Origin: Tubiluchus corallicola
Lineage: Eukaryota > Priapulida > Priapulimorpha > Priapulimorphida > Tubiluchidae
Assembly (NCBI GenBank): GCA_030141605.1
Contig: JAQGDQ010000394.1
Location: forward strand, 1-62,000
Direction: 5' to 3'
DNA length: 62,000 bases
Part shown: in pieces, positions 41,239 to 54,300 of the stretch
How the letters are laid out: every line of letters begins with the position of its first letter
Position numbering within the stretch: position 1 is the first letter of the stretch
The notes under the pieces: generated by a model
Told to the model about the DNA's origin: nothing
Seen by the model: the letters and a program-made list of their open reading frames with translations, nothing else
The model's database searches: none
Translations under genes and position numbers: made by a program

Positions 41239-42177
41239 GAAAAACCATCGTACCTTCTTATCATTGTCGTTGTCGTCATCACTGTCATTAGCATCATCGT
41301 TATCATTAACAAATCAGGCGTACTGTAAAATTAATACATGTAGCAAGTTACATATAGCTACATTATTCTGATGGGTGCATTATACAATTAAATGTAGCAT
41401 ATTTCACAATTAGCGTGTAGCATAGTTATTAGTAGCATAAGTTACACTATTTGGGTTGTGCATTCTGTGAAATATATGGCATCTTCAAAGTAGACTAAGT
41501 TGTTAATTTTTTCCTTTCCGAAATTGTAAATTTTTATTTTATGTGACATGCGGTAAGTCTGCCAAAATTTTCGAATTTTGTTTTTGCCAAGATTTCCTAA
41601 AACTGCGCTGGCAATGTCAGTTTCAAGCGACCGATTAAATTCGACATTCAGTTTACAATGAAATTAATTTTAGAGTGCTGTCATGCTAATATAAAATAAA
41701 TGATCAACGTTTGATGTTGCACTTTATGGGGACTTTAATACAATGTCATAGATGAGTTCATATTTACGACAACTCGTTAAAGTCATACGGCCAACAAATT
41801 ATCGATATGATCATAATTATCATTCATCGCCAATATTATCTTCTTTATTATTGCCAATAAATTTTTCATTAACTAAATAGTTTGTGAAAGTCAATGTGAT
41901 CACTATAATAGTTTTTGTATTATTTTTTTAATTTATTATTTCAGTACAATTGAACTTGTCGGACAATAACTCATTCCCATTCTGTATTTTGCAATTCGCG
42001 TGCTTTTAGTTCCACGAAGTAAACAATGTCTACTGTCTGTAAATAATTATATATTTAGTTATGTTTCTTAACATTTTCCCTGTAATTTTTAGCACTGCAA
42101 TTACTATTATCAATATTTAAATTATGGTAGGCTCGAGTCGACAACCAAACAGTTTTCACCACCCCGTATCTGTGTTT
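41239..42177. other. 3' flank of collagen P2
   Basis: AT-rich, probably 3' UTR and spacer; no gene recognised. Confidence 0.4.
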
Positions 42178-43005
42178 GTATTGTGTTAAAATTACATATA
42201 CTGTAATGTAATTTGATTATTGAGATGAATAAACGAATTGAATTAAATTGAATAGAATTAAATGTTTAAAAAGTTTGTGCTAAAATAAAAAAATACAAAA
42301 TAAAAAATATAATAGTGCTAAAATAGATAATCGGTAACGAGCGAACATAGGTTAGTAACAAAAGCATCTGTAATTCTGCTTAAAGCTTGTTGTACGACGA
42401 ATTATTATTCTTGCTTATATTGGTTCATGGGGATGTGTTTGTTTTACCCCGTAAAGAAGTTTTCCATTTCTAACTGAAACAACAAACCAAGCGCGTCTCT
42501 ATTATCTGGTTTAACCCTCAATCACAAAAATCAATATTTGCATTTTCTTTATATCTGTTATAAACAAATTTACAGGATAATAGATTTCAACAAAGTCAAC
42601 CCATGACCGGTAAATTTACCAGTAAAAGTTGTTGTGCTTGTTATCTGAATTTTAAACTTCTAAGTAATCACTACTAAGTAAACATCTACACTTTTATTTC
42701 AAATTATTATCTGTTATGGACGTTGCTATTTTATAGCTTAAAATTTTTTCACATTATTGTATTTTCCGAAGTCACGACTTTGGGCAAACTGATACAGAAT
42801 TGTTGCAAAGATTAGTGATTCGTGTGATTAGTGTTTCGATATTTTCTCAGGTCTGCCGTGACGTCGTTTCTGTTACAGTGATATTGACTTTAACATTCTT
42901 ACGTTGTGCAACAACTCACTCTTTCATTAACTCACTTGTCAAATAAGACATTTTTAAGGAGGAAATTTATGAAAATATTGAAGATTTTTAATTGTTATCG
43001 GAAAG

Positions 43006-45279
43006 ATGTCAAGATGTATGGTGCCAAAAAGCTCTGTGAAGAGTTTTATTATGATGTTTATGATGTTAATTGTTGTGGAGTTGGCAGCTTCAGAAGGTAA
43101 GTTTAATTGACTACAAAATGTTTAATTTAATTTACCTCCTTACAATAGTAACCTTAACGCTTTCATATTAACAAGTGACAGATATATCAGTACCGGTTAT
43201 CACGCGATTATTATGTGTAGGCTTATATAGCTTTATTTGTTAAATTTTTACAATTTTACTATACTGTTACTACATAAATTGTATTAAGAGCGCTTTGAAA
43301 CCTCAGTAGATTCTACAGTACAGGTGCATAAATGTTTTTTCTAACTTTTTTTACTTTACGAAGCAAATGTTTATGCGTTTTGGTTTGTGAAAAAACTGTG
43401 AAAGATGCCCTCGTTTATAATACTTTGCAAAGCATTTTGTGCATCTCATACTGACCGTGAATCGTCTTACTTCATAATCTAAACTCTTATTTGAACATTA
43501 TAGACACTTTCTTATCATCGACTTACTGTCTTTTTTTAATTCATTTTAGATTGTCCACCTGGTCCACCTGGACCACCGGGACCTCCAGGGCCACGTGGAA
43601 GGCGAGGTCGACGCGGTCCGCAAGGAGTACCTGGGGATCTAGGACAACCAGGCCAACCAGGTGATCCTGGAACTCCTGGCCCCCCTGGGCCCTTAGGTTC
43701 ACCAGGACCTCCAGGAGACCCGGGGCCTGTAGGACCTGTGGGGCCAGTTGGACCAACGGGCTCGCCTGGAGAACCTGGACCTACTGGTCCCGTGGGAGCA
43801 ACGGGCGAACCCGGTCCACCTGGACCTACAGGTGAGCCTGGGCCTGCAGGCCCCACAGGACCTCCTGGAGTGCCTGGTAATCCAGGACCTATGGGGCTAC
43901 AGGGTGATCCTGGAGAACCAGGTCTGGATGGAACACCTGGTGCGCCTGGGCCAAATGGTCCTCCTGGTAAACGTGGGTTCAGAGGATGGCCGGGAAATGA
44001 TGGCTACCCAGGAAAGCCAGGTAGCTGTAACTTTCTTAATATAAAACCTGACCTGATTAAAGACGACGCAGTATTATACTCTAGTGTTGCTATATCACAA
44101 TATGAAAGACTGCGATAGATGTGATATGTTGTGACGTTGCATGTCGTGATGTAACTGGTAAAGCTGTGACATAGTAGATACAAGAAACACGATGCGGCAT
44201 AACTTGATGTAATGTGGAATGGCATGGCCTGGCATTTCAGGAAATGACTTTCCACCATTTTATTCTTATAACGTAGCGCAGTCAGCAGAATCTATAGTAT
44301 AGCATCTAAAATATAGTAGTCTGTTACAACATAGTAAAATTATAACTGGACCTTAGACACATTGTCAAGTGTGAACAATAATAATAGTGGAATTTCTATT
44401 GTGTTTTTCTTGGTCCAGCAGTAGGCTACTGTAAGCTTTGTTAAGGTTTGTTGGCACAATATCTTCGTTTTTTTTGTTTGTAGATAGCCTTGAGAATTTT
44501 ATCAAAATTCAAAACTGATTAGAAACTATTGTAATCTTTTCATACCGTTTCCAATAACATTTTAGTGCACAAAGCAGACCTGCACTCAGTTATTTAGTGT
44601 CAAATTGTAAAGCCTTGCGTAACTTTTATTTTTGAATAACTTTTTTTATTTTAACGTTAGTATGTATTTATGAGTGACTTGGGTTTTGTACTAAATGGCA
44701 TTTTAATGGCGTAACTCTATCATTTGCTTTAACTCTTGCATTTTCTAGTGTAACAAATCCTTTGCGGCTATTCTGTTTCGTATCAGTTTTAACTGTTTTG
44801 TTGAATATAGTAATCTATATGATATAGGTGTTCACAAAACTTATTTCTAGGCATTGCTTAATGGCACTAAACCTTTGCAATCACATTTAGGTAACCCAGC
44901 TATACTTTATGTATGGCATTTGTACGAGCCAGCTTCCCACATGGTGGACAACCAACACCACGTCAACAATTACGCAGCTGCGCCCTCTTCAGGGCAAAGA
45001 ACAAAAATCTATGATCCCGAAGATGTGTTGCGCCAGTATGCCCATAAAGAACTCGATATTATAGACAGAAAACAGATCATACCGGGCTTACTCACTGAAC
45101 ACTCTGCTGAAATTGAAGCCAGACTGCGCCAGCGGCAACATGGTTCTGATAATGTCGACGAATATCACAATTTAATGACTCAGAAACAGCGACAACAACA
45201 GCAGCAGCTGTCATCGTGGTTACAGTTTCAAAAGCACGAGCGGCAACGTCAACACCAATTACGATTACATAAAAGTTAA
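43006..45279 (+). CDS. Short secreted collagen P3, three exons
   Basis: Predicted secreted collagen of 316 residues. Exon 1 (43006-43096) encodes a signal peptide with core [17 protein letters not shown]; the longer open frame in another phase across it is a shadow. Exon 2 (43550-44020) begins DCPP, then has 53 uninterrupted Gly-X-Y triplets if the one split by intron 2 is counted, with RGRRGRRG near the start and GYPGKPG at the end, as in P2. Exon 3 (44891-45279) encodes [50 protein letters not shown] and a Gln/Arg-rich tail. Introns are phase 1 (453 and 870 bp). It is the shortest and cleanest gene of the cluster and lies at the start of the block duplicated into P4. Confidence 0.9.
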
Positions 45280-45919
45280 TTTTTCTGTTCCATTTTATTT
45301 TCAATTAAAGAACAGGAAAGGTTTCAGAAAAATCGCCTTAAGAAATTGTTACTTTACAGCAATTTTATGCGCATATCGTACTCGCGTTAAAAGGGTTTTA
45401 AATGCATGTTAAACTATGTCCCAAAAAACTTTCCATGTAAAATCATATTACTTAGCATTTCGCTTACCTGCTTGAAAGACTTATGTAACTAGAAAAGATA
45501 ATTATTTATTATGTATAATGCTTTTACCAATTGGTAAAATCTCGCTGATTCACCCTCCAGGGTGCACCACTCACTAACCAGAAACGTATTTTTAAACGTA
45601 TTTGTAGCTACTGGCACCTACAATGATTTGATAAGTAATATATTTAACTGTATGTTTGATATGTATCTACACTTAAATAGATCTTCTGTAATCGAAATGA
45701 ACTATCTTAAAAGTTCCAGTGAAGAACTAACAAAGAGCATAAAATTTGAGTTTTTATTTAATTAAAAAAAAGAAAATAATACAAGAAATTCAAAATAACT
45801 AGATTAAAATTTAGATTTTCTTGAAAATAGTTTGACGATGAAGAAAAGAATGATAACATTGATGTTCCGTCACTCGCTTAATAATACATTAGACGCCACT
45901 TAATAGACTCACTTTCCAG

Positions 45920-45984
45920 ATCGTAAACAACACAGGAATAAGATAAAAAAGCCTCGCACTCTTAAACATCCGTCATTGAAAGGC
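45920..45984 (+). pseudogene. Orphan copy of eL29 coding exon 2
   Basis: The 65 bases are almost identical to eL29 exon 2 at 60232-60296, with both splice sites kept (TTTCCAG before, GGC|GTAAGT after), encoding RKQHRNKIKKPRTLKHPSLK with Leu for His. Neither exon 1 nor exon 3 follows or precedes it, so it cannot make eL29. It marks the end of segmental copy A. Confidence 0.92.
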
Positions 45985-46174
45985 GTAAGTACATAGAATT
46001 CTATTATTGTGGTCGTTCGCATTACTTTTTAAATGTACAGGGTGGATGCAAAAAAGCTGTTTTGTTTAAACTGTGTTAAAGTCTCAAAATTTTGGATTTT
46101 TTTAAAACTTGGTTGCATTCAAAATGCACCTGTTTTCTTAGTAAAAAGTCTTACTCCAGTGAAAAGAGAAATGT

Positions 46175-46490
<316 letters not shown>

Positions 46491-47025
46491 CTCTGTTTGT
46501 CTGTCATGTTTCTACCTGTCAGTCTTTCTCTCCTTCTTCCTCTCTCTTTCCCTCTCATCTGACTACTTTACGCTTAATTGCTTGGCTATCACTGGGTGAG
46601 TTATTTAAAAATGCCTTGCTAGAAAACATTACAACACAAAGACCAAAAGAAAAACCATAACAAAATCTATACTAAGGTTCCCAAAACATAGGAATTTATT
46701 TGTAAGGGAATATAACGATCGTAGGCTATTAAAACAGGTCTACTAAATCACTAAAATTATTAACAGGTCAAATAATACTAAACTGATTTTTCAAGACATT
46801 AATTTACTTTGTCAAGATTATAAGCATATTTATTTTTCAGTCTACAGAGGAAAAGAGTGGTAAAATAATAAACAACTCTTAATATGAAATACAAATAATC
46901 ACTGATGGTTTTTGCGAGAGGAAGCCAGTTATAATAATGAATAAAAGCAATTCACTTAAATCACTTTAAGGGTTTCAATTTTTAGATCATAACTTCTGTG
47001 ACGTGTAACATTTTTATTGTTTTTA
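46491..47025. other. Spacer between copy A and the LRR gene
   Basis: AT-rich, probably includes the 3' UTR of the minus-strand LRR gene. Nothing else recognised. Confidence 0.4.
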
Positions 47026-49192
47026 CTAAAAAAGCACCGCGACGATGAGAAGAAAAATGGCGACTGAAACAATGGCTTGTCGATGAATCACGCCATCTAC
47101 TTTTGGCAACACCTCAGGACAGCAAATGTTTTTTAATTTGGCTCCTTGAACTGTCAAATTATTCTCATCTGTGCAGTCGATGATTGACGACATCCACTTC
47201 TTATCCAATGCCCACTTAATGGAACAGTCGCAGACTAAATCGTTTTCTGCAACAGACGGACAAACAAAGTAATAAAATTCAACAAGAGAATTGATGCAAA
47301 ACATGTGAAAAGTGCTGGCTTAGTTATCTCACAAAATAAAGAGTTGTGTAATAAAATATTTTTCGTTTTCTTTCTGTTTTTCTTTCTATTCTAAGAAAAA
47401 ATGCAACAAATGAAGTCACTTCAGTGAGTCTAACAAACTATGAAATAATTCGTAATGGCTGAATAGATATAATTCATAAAAATAAGAAAAAAAGAAAGAG
47501 TTCACGCGTTTCAATTGGCTGATAGTCTAATTAACTGTCGAATCTAAAACCTTAATACTTGTTAAATTTTTGACTGCAATAATATTTCTATCGATTTCTT
47601 ATCCGTCATCTTAGCGTCATGTTAGTGTTTGTATTATTATTACGATAATACTATTGCATGCGGGGCTCTAACACCATTAATTCAGTGGCAAAGGGGGTGA
47701 ATTTTGGGCTACCTTGACCCACTGGGGAGGCGGTGGCTTAGTGGCATAAGGCGTCTGTAGTGTAAACAAAAGATTCATAGTTCAAATCTAGGCTGAGTTC
47801 CAACTTTTTCACATGTTTTCACGGTTTTACGATTTGTAATAGTACTATGAACTCTCCTCGTTCCCTGTAGTTTGTGGTCAAAGGCGTCTTTAATATATTG
47901 AAGAAATAGCGGCTAAAATTTACAATTCCCCACATACAACAAATTAGTTCGTGAATAGGATTAAGCTTAGAGTTATGAGCCAAGGCTGTTTGGGGGTTAC
48001 GGCTAGGCTTAGGGTTATGGTTAGGGTATTATGCTGTATTTGTGTCACTCAGAGCACGTTAACTGAGAGCCTGGAAGCAGTTTATAATTCTCCACAGAGT
48101 TTAAATACCCTGACCTTATCCTAAGCTTAACCGCAACCCTAGCCCTAACCCTAAACTTAACTTTAACACTACCCCATCTCTAACCCAATTCTAATCCTAT
48201 CCCTAATCCTAGCCCAAACCCTATTCCTACTCCTAACCCTAAGTCTAACCCCAACCTTATCCCCAATCTTAACCCTAATTCTAATCCGCTTCCTGAAGTA
48301 ATTTCATATGTAGGGAATAGTAAAGCTTTAGCGGAGAGTTTAAAACATTTAGAAAAACTACTCAAACTATGAAAAAAATGATTTAATGTAAATAGAAATT
48401 AAAACTAAAATCGATAAGAATGTCAACTCATCGTTTTGATCGCTGACCAGCAATGCCTGACCATCATTAAAGATCGCAAACTTGTATTGTTTTTCGTTTT
48501 ATTTTGTAAAAACAATATATCAATGACGTTAATTTCAATCAGCATATGTTATTTTTTATGTCTAAAAGCCGTTTGTTGCTTGGCGATGGCGATATGTTTT
48601 ACTTACGGGTAAGCTCTAATGTAATTTCCCCCTTTAGTGCACTCCGGTCCAGTTCAATCTCTTCAATTCTTTCCAAAGCCCAATTGTCGCTTATGAAGAT
48701 CTTTTTGATGTCCGCACTATAGTGCAACTTCGTCGACACGTTCTGCAGGGCGTGGTTACCCACTATGTTGACTTCACCAAACTTTCCGTTCTTAGAGTTA
48801 AACGTACTCAGCCAGATCTTTTCCAGCTCCTCATTCTCTACGATATGAAGGTCTTTCATCAGTATAATGGGTTGTGGATCGTCCGGCCTTCCTATCTCCT
48901 TCAGGGAGGGACAGTTGACAATGCGCAAAGACCCGATCGTCTTTCCTTTAAGAAAATTTTCCGGGAACAACTCGTCCATATACCATTCAATAATAAGAAC
49001 ACTGAGTTTGGAAGGTAGCCCGGCATCAATTTCGTTCATTTTTTCTTTGTTTATTTGCCCTTCCGCACTTCCGCACTGTACCACGCTGCAATTGCTTTGG
49101 TATGTGCATTCATCGTATTTTGTACAGCTTTCAAGTGTACCTAAGCAAAGGCACAAGAGGAATACTGTTCTCTGCATTATTCTCCTGTACAT
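47026..49192 (-). CDS. Leucine-rich repeat protein with C-terminal membrane anchor, two exons
   Basis: Predicted cell-surface or secreted protein of 268 residues. Exon 1 (49192-48607) ends LELTC...|GTAAGT in phase 1; exon 2 (47246-47026) follows TGTTGCAG. Residues 1-23 are a signal peptide (RTVFLLCLCLGTLESC; Met6 is an alternative start). A Cys-rich cap follows (CTKYDECTYQSNCSVVQC), then diverged LRR-like units such as IGSLRIVNCPSLKEIG, MKDLHIVENEELEKIW and INIFISDN-type IKKIFISDNWALERIE. Exon 2 gives a typical LRR C-terminal cap (NDLVCDCSIKWAL ... IDCTDENN ... CCPE) and ends with a hydrophobic stretch, AIVSVAIFLLIVAVLF, with no tail. That end could be a transmembrane helix or a GPI-attachment signal. 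It lies between the two segmental copies and has no second copy in the window. Partner unknown. Confidence 0.82.
47731..47812 (+). repeat. tRNA-like SINE relic in the LRR intron
   Basis: TGGCTTAGTGG (47734-47744) matches the Pol III A-box and GTTCAAATC (about 47780-47788) the B-box, at tRNA-like spacing. The T-arm pairs at 4 of 5 positions, but the acceptor stem does not pair well. It is therefore a tRNA-derived repeat or a dead tRNA, and not a working tRNA gene. Plus strand, opposite to the host gene. Confidence 0.55.
47985..48290. repeat. Degenerate telomere-type repeats in opposite orientations
   Basis: About 47990-48030 has TTAGGG-like words (GGCTTAGGGTTATGGTTAGG). About 48115-48285 has CCCTAA-like words (CCCTAGCCCTAACCCTAAAC) with many substitutions. 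The two arms face each other across about 90 bp. It may be a decayed interstitial telomeric repeat or simply a similar simple repeat. Lies in the LRR intron. Confidence 0.6.
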
Positions 49193-50489
49193 TGCAAGCA
49201 GTAGAGCTTATAGATGGACGAACAGCAAATGGTTCTATTTAGGCGCAGTTGTGATGAAACTGTTTATAAACAAAACGCTGTATGGCAACAAATGCAATTC
49301 TTCTTATTACGTCGGCAACATAGCTACGAGTAAGCTTCTGTTCTTGGAAAAATTGTTGCTAACTCGTTTAGACAGAAAAAGAGACATCTTGAACGTATAA
49401 GGCAAAAAATGTGAAACTAACTTCCTCAAAACAGTTGCTCAATTATGAAACCAGCTAAATTAGCTAACATTCATTTTTTTGAACACACATTCAACAATGA
49501 TGATTACACGGAAATGGCTAATTTTGAAACATATTGCGGTTGAATACGAACTGACTCGGTTAATCATTAGCGAAAATGTAAGCAAAATTTAAGGGTGAAC
49601 TGACTTTTGTTATGACGCGTTCATACGCCACAGAGTAGGGTCTGATAACGAAACTTTTTTTATCTAGTCTTTTTTACACCTTTTCCTAATTTAAATGTTT
49701 CATGAGATACTAACATGGGTAAATTTTCAGCTAGATTTCGCTTTAGGAATACGTGTTGCCACTCATGTTAATATTTCGGAAGTATGTTCATTTAAGTAGC
49801 AAAGCAACTGTATAAATCAACATGATTCCGAAATCTTATGATAAGTGGAGACACGTCTTCTAACTGAAATCTAGGCTGGCTCTATTTAATGCTCGTATCT
49901 AATCGGGCACTAATCTTTTAGCTATAAGTTAGCCTACATCTAATACTATTACATGTTTAGTTGATAGCGTGAGCTCTGCCTTTTCATGAATTTCCTTCTT
50001 TTTTGGTTTTCTGGCACACGTTTTGCCAGCACTTTTAACGCACTACTTGATTCCACTTGTTTATGTTGCACAATATCTACAGTTGAGATATATACTAAAA
50101 CATACAATATTATTCCCTGCAAGATTGTTTTGTTGTGGAATACCTGTGTTATAGAACCAAAAGTGGCACATTACTTCTCTTTTTATCCTTTATTACTTTA
50201 CTACTATATTCTTTATTACTACTATGCTTTCACCAAAATGCCTAAAATAGACATCATTTTGTTACAGAATATAACATCTAAAATATTACCGATTATTATA
50301 CATATATATAACAAATTTTGTCAATACTCGTTTTCTTAATTTTTGTAAATATACAAATTTTGTAAAAAACCTGTGTCTCGTGGTTTTGTTAATTTCCAGC
50401 AATTTTATAATATTGTATTTCTTTTTTCATATTAGTAGGCGACGCTGCTGCCAATATTCAGTCAGTGGAAAACGTTGTATATGATTTGT
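49193..50489. other. Upstream region of the LRR gene and spacer before copy B
   Basis: Likely contains the LRR promoter. The plus-strand frames at 48867-49400 (antisense overlap) and 49986-50339 have no known domain. Confidence 0.4.
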
Positions 50490-51304
50490 ATTGTATTAAA
50501 ATTACATATACTGTAATGTAATGCAGTTATTGAGATAAATAAACGGATTGAATGAAATTGAATGGAATTAAACGTTTAAAAAGTTTATGCTAAAATAAAA
50601 AAATGCAAAATTAAAAATAAAAACAATAATATAATAGTGCTAAAATAGATAATCGGTAACGAGCGAACATAGGTTAGTAACAAAAGCATCTGTAATTCTG
50701 CTTAAAGCTTGTTGTACGACGAATTATTATTCTTGCTTATATTGGTTCATGGGGATGTGTTTGTTTTACCCCGTAAAGAAGTTTTCCATTTGTAACTGAA
50801 ACAACAAACCAAGTGCGTCTCTGTTATCTGGTTTAACCCTTAATCACAAAAATCAATATTTGCATTTTCTTTATATCTGTTATAAACAAATTTACAGGAG
50901 AATAGATTTCAACAAAGTCAACTCATGACCAATTTACCAGTAAATATTGTTGTGCATGTTATTTGACTTTTAAACTTCTAAGTAATCACTACTAAGTAAA
51001 CATCTACACCTTTATTTGAGATTATCATCTGTTATGGACATTGCTATTTTATAGCTTAAAATTTTTCAAATTATTGTATTTTCCGAAGTCACGACATTGG
51101 GCAAACTGATACAGAATTGCTGTAAAGATTAGTGATTCGTGTTTTCTTATGTCTGCCATGACGTCTTTCTGTTACAGTGATATTGACTCTAACATTCTTA
51201 CGTTGTGCAACAACTCACTCTTTCATTAACTCACTTGTCAAATAAGTCATTTTTAAGGAGGAAATTTATGAAAATATTGAAGATTTTTAATTGTTATCAG
51301 AAAG

Positions 51305-54300
51305 ATGTCAAGATGTATAGTGGCAAAAAGCTCTGTGAAGAGTTTGATTATGATGTTTATGATGTTAATTGTTGTGGAGTTGGCAGCTTCAGAAGGTAAG
51401 TTTAATTGACTACAAAATGTAACCTTAACGCTTTCATATTAACAAGTGACAGATATATCAGTACCGGTTATCACGCGATTATTATGTGTAGGCTTACATA
51501 GCTTTATTTGTTACATTTTTACAATTTTACTATACTATTACTACATAAATTGTATTAAGAGCGCTTTGAAACCTCAGTAGATTCACAGTACAGGTGCATA
51601 AATGTTTTTTCTAACTTTTTTTACTTTACGAAGCAAATGTTTATGCGTTTTGGTTTGTGAAAAAACTGTGAAAGATGCCCTCGTTTATATTACTTTGCAA
51701 AGCATTTTTTGCATCTCATACTGACCGTGAATCGTCTTACTTCATAATCTAAACTCTTATTTGAACATTATTGACACTTTCTTATCATCGACTTACTGTC
51801 TTTTTAATTCATTTTAGATCGTCCACCTGGTCCACTGGGACCTCGAAAACCAGGCCAACCGGGTGATCTTGGAACCCCTGGCCCCTGGGCCCTTAGGTTC
51901 ACCAGGACCTCCAGGAGACTTGGGGCGTGGAAGGAACTGCAGGGCCAGTTGGACCAACGGGTTTGCCTGGAAAGCCAGGACCTACTGGTCCCGTGGGAGC
52001 AACTGGCGAACCCAGTCTACCGGGACTTACAGGTGAGCCTGGGCCTGAAGGCCCCACGGGACCTCCTGGAGTGCCTGGTAATCTAGAACCTATGTATCCT
52101 GTCTTAACTTTTTAATTAATTTTAGATTGTCCACCTGGTCCACCTGGACCACCGGTACCTCGACAACCAGGCCTACCGGGTGATCCTGGAACCCCTGGCT
52201 CCCCTGGGCCCTTAGGTTCACCAAGACCTCCATCTGGTTTCTTAAGCCTGCATCAGTTAACGTTGACATTATTGATGCATTACCCATCTGGTTTCCTAAG
52301 ACTACATCAGTTCACGTTGACACTATTCATGTGTTACCCATCTGGTTTCCTAAGACTGCATCAGTTCACGTTGACATTAATGATGTGTTACCCATCTGGA
52401 TTCCTAAGACTACATCAATTCACGTTGACATTAATGACGCGTTACCCATCTGGTTTCTTAAGACTACATCAGTTCACATTGACATTATTGACGTGTTACC
52501 CATCTGGTTTCCTAAAACTACATCAGTTCACGTTGACATTAATGATGCGTTACCCATCTTTTGTCCACAGTTTCTATATGAGTGCTTATAGTGCGACCCT
52601 TCCGTCAACAAAGAAATTTCTTACAACAGCATTAAATCTAATTATGGCAGATAAGAATCAAAGTCTTCAGGACAGATACAGTAAACGAAAAGTAAAACGC
52701 TGGCGAGTCATACAGAGAACAACGGGCAACAAATTCAATTTCAAAGACAGTTAGCACAAAGTTGTAGATAGGTAATTTATCGACGCTTATTTAGTACGCT
52801 ATATTACATGCACACGCCACAGGTACGCTAAAATAGGGGGCGCTAAAATACTAAAGGCCCTATTTTTTCTTGTATTTCATTAGATACTTTCAGAAACTAG
52901 TAAATCAACTTATGTAGTGTTTGAACATCAAATACGAAATTTTTCGTGTTCTAAAATTTTAAGTTTCGCATACATAGCTTATGCAGAAGAAATCTCTTTT
53001 ACCTGACATAATTACGTATTTGTTGGTATAATAACTTGGCAATCGCTGTTCTCTTATAGATTATCTGCCCGGCCCACTAAAATTTCCAGTGAGTGCAGGT
53101 CCATGTGGTCCACAAGGAAAGCAAGGTCGACCTGGAATTCCAGGACAACAAGGAGAGCCCGGCCCAGAAGGCTTTTCTGAGAGAGATGGGACACCGGGAC
53201 CACCAGGGCCTATTGGCCCAACAGGACCAGCAGGGCCTGAAGGACCTCCTGGTTCCGTTGGACCACAAGGAGAACCAGGACTTACTGGACTTACAGGGGA
53301 AAGAGGACCCCCAGGACCAATGGGAAAAGATGGCGATCCAGGCCCCATGGGATTACAAGGTGATCCTGGAGAACCAGGTATGGATGGAACACCTGGTGCG
53401 CCTGGGCCAAATGGTCCTCCTGGAAAACGTGGGTTCAGAGGATGGCCTGGAAATGATTGCTACCCAGGAAAGCCAGGTAGCTGTAACTTTCTTAATATAA
53501 AACCTGACCTGATTAAATACGACGCAGTATTATACTCTAGTGTTGCTATATCACAATATGAAAGACTGCAATAGATACGACATGTTGTGACGTTGCACGT
53601 CGTGATGTAACTGGTAAAGCTGTGACACCCAGTGAAACACGACACGGCATAACTTGATGTAATATGGAATGGCATAGGCTGGCATTTCAGGACATGACTT
53701 TCCACCATTTTATTCTTATAACACAGCGCAGTCAGCAGAATCTATAGTATAGCATCTAAAATATAGTAGTCTGTTACAACATACTAAAATTATAGCGGGA
53801 CCTTAGACACATTGTCAAGTGTGGACAATAATAATAGTGGAATTTCTATTGTGTTTTTCTTGGTCCAGCAGTAGGCTGCTGTAAGCTTTGTTAAGGTTTG
53901 TTGGCACAATATCTTCGTTTTTTTGTTTGTAGATAGCCTTGAGAATTTTATCAAAATTCAGAACTGATTAAAAAGTATTGTAATTTTTTCATAACGTTAG
54001 TATATATTTATGAGTGACTTGAGTTTTGTACTAAATGGCATTTTAGTGGCGTAACTCTATCATTTGCTTTAACTCTTGCATTTTCTGGAGTAACAAATCC
54101 TTTACGGCTATTCTGTTTCGTATCAGTTTTAACTGTTTTGTTGAATATAGTAATTTATATGATATAGGTGTTCACAAAACTTATTTCTAGATATTGCTTA
54201 ATGGCACTAAACCTTTGCAATCACTTTTAGGTAACCCAGCTATACTTTATGTATGGCATTTGTACGAGCCTGCTTCCCACATGGTGGACAACCAACACCA

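Larger units (their letters stand above)
42178..46055. repeat. Segmental duplication, copy A (P3 and orphan eL29 exon)
   Basis: Collinear with about 50490-60366 (copy B). The match starts upstream of P3 at TTAAAATTACATATACTGTA, covers exon 1, intron 1, intron 2, exon 3 and the 3' flank, and ends after AGGGTGGATGCAAAAA. Copy A lacks three segments present in B (about 54924-55543, 55595-58296, 58553-60228). Exon 2 of P4 and part of its intron 1 come from another source. Confidence 0.9.

Noticed and set aside
44854-44890. Start of the P3 last exon at MLNGTKPLQ
   Set aside because: The frame is open back into the intron, but the acceptor TTTTAG at 44890 with phase 1 joins GKPG to NPAILY, as in P1 and P2.
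47727-47805. Functional tRNA gene
   Set aside because: A- and B-boxes are present but the acceptor and anticodon stems do not pair properly.
48180-48365. Gly/Leu-rich minus-strand frame (GLGLGIGLELG)
   Set aside because: Derived from the CCCTAA-like degenerate repeat in the LRR intron.
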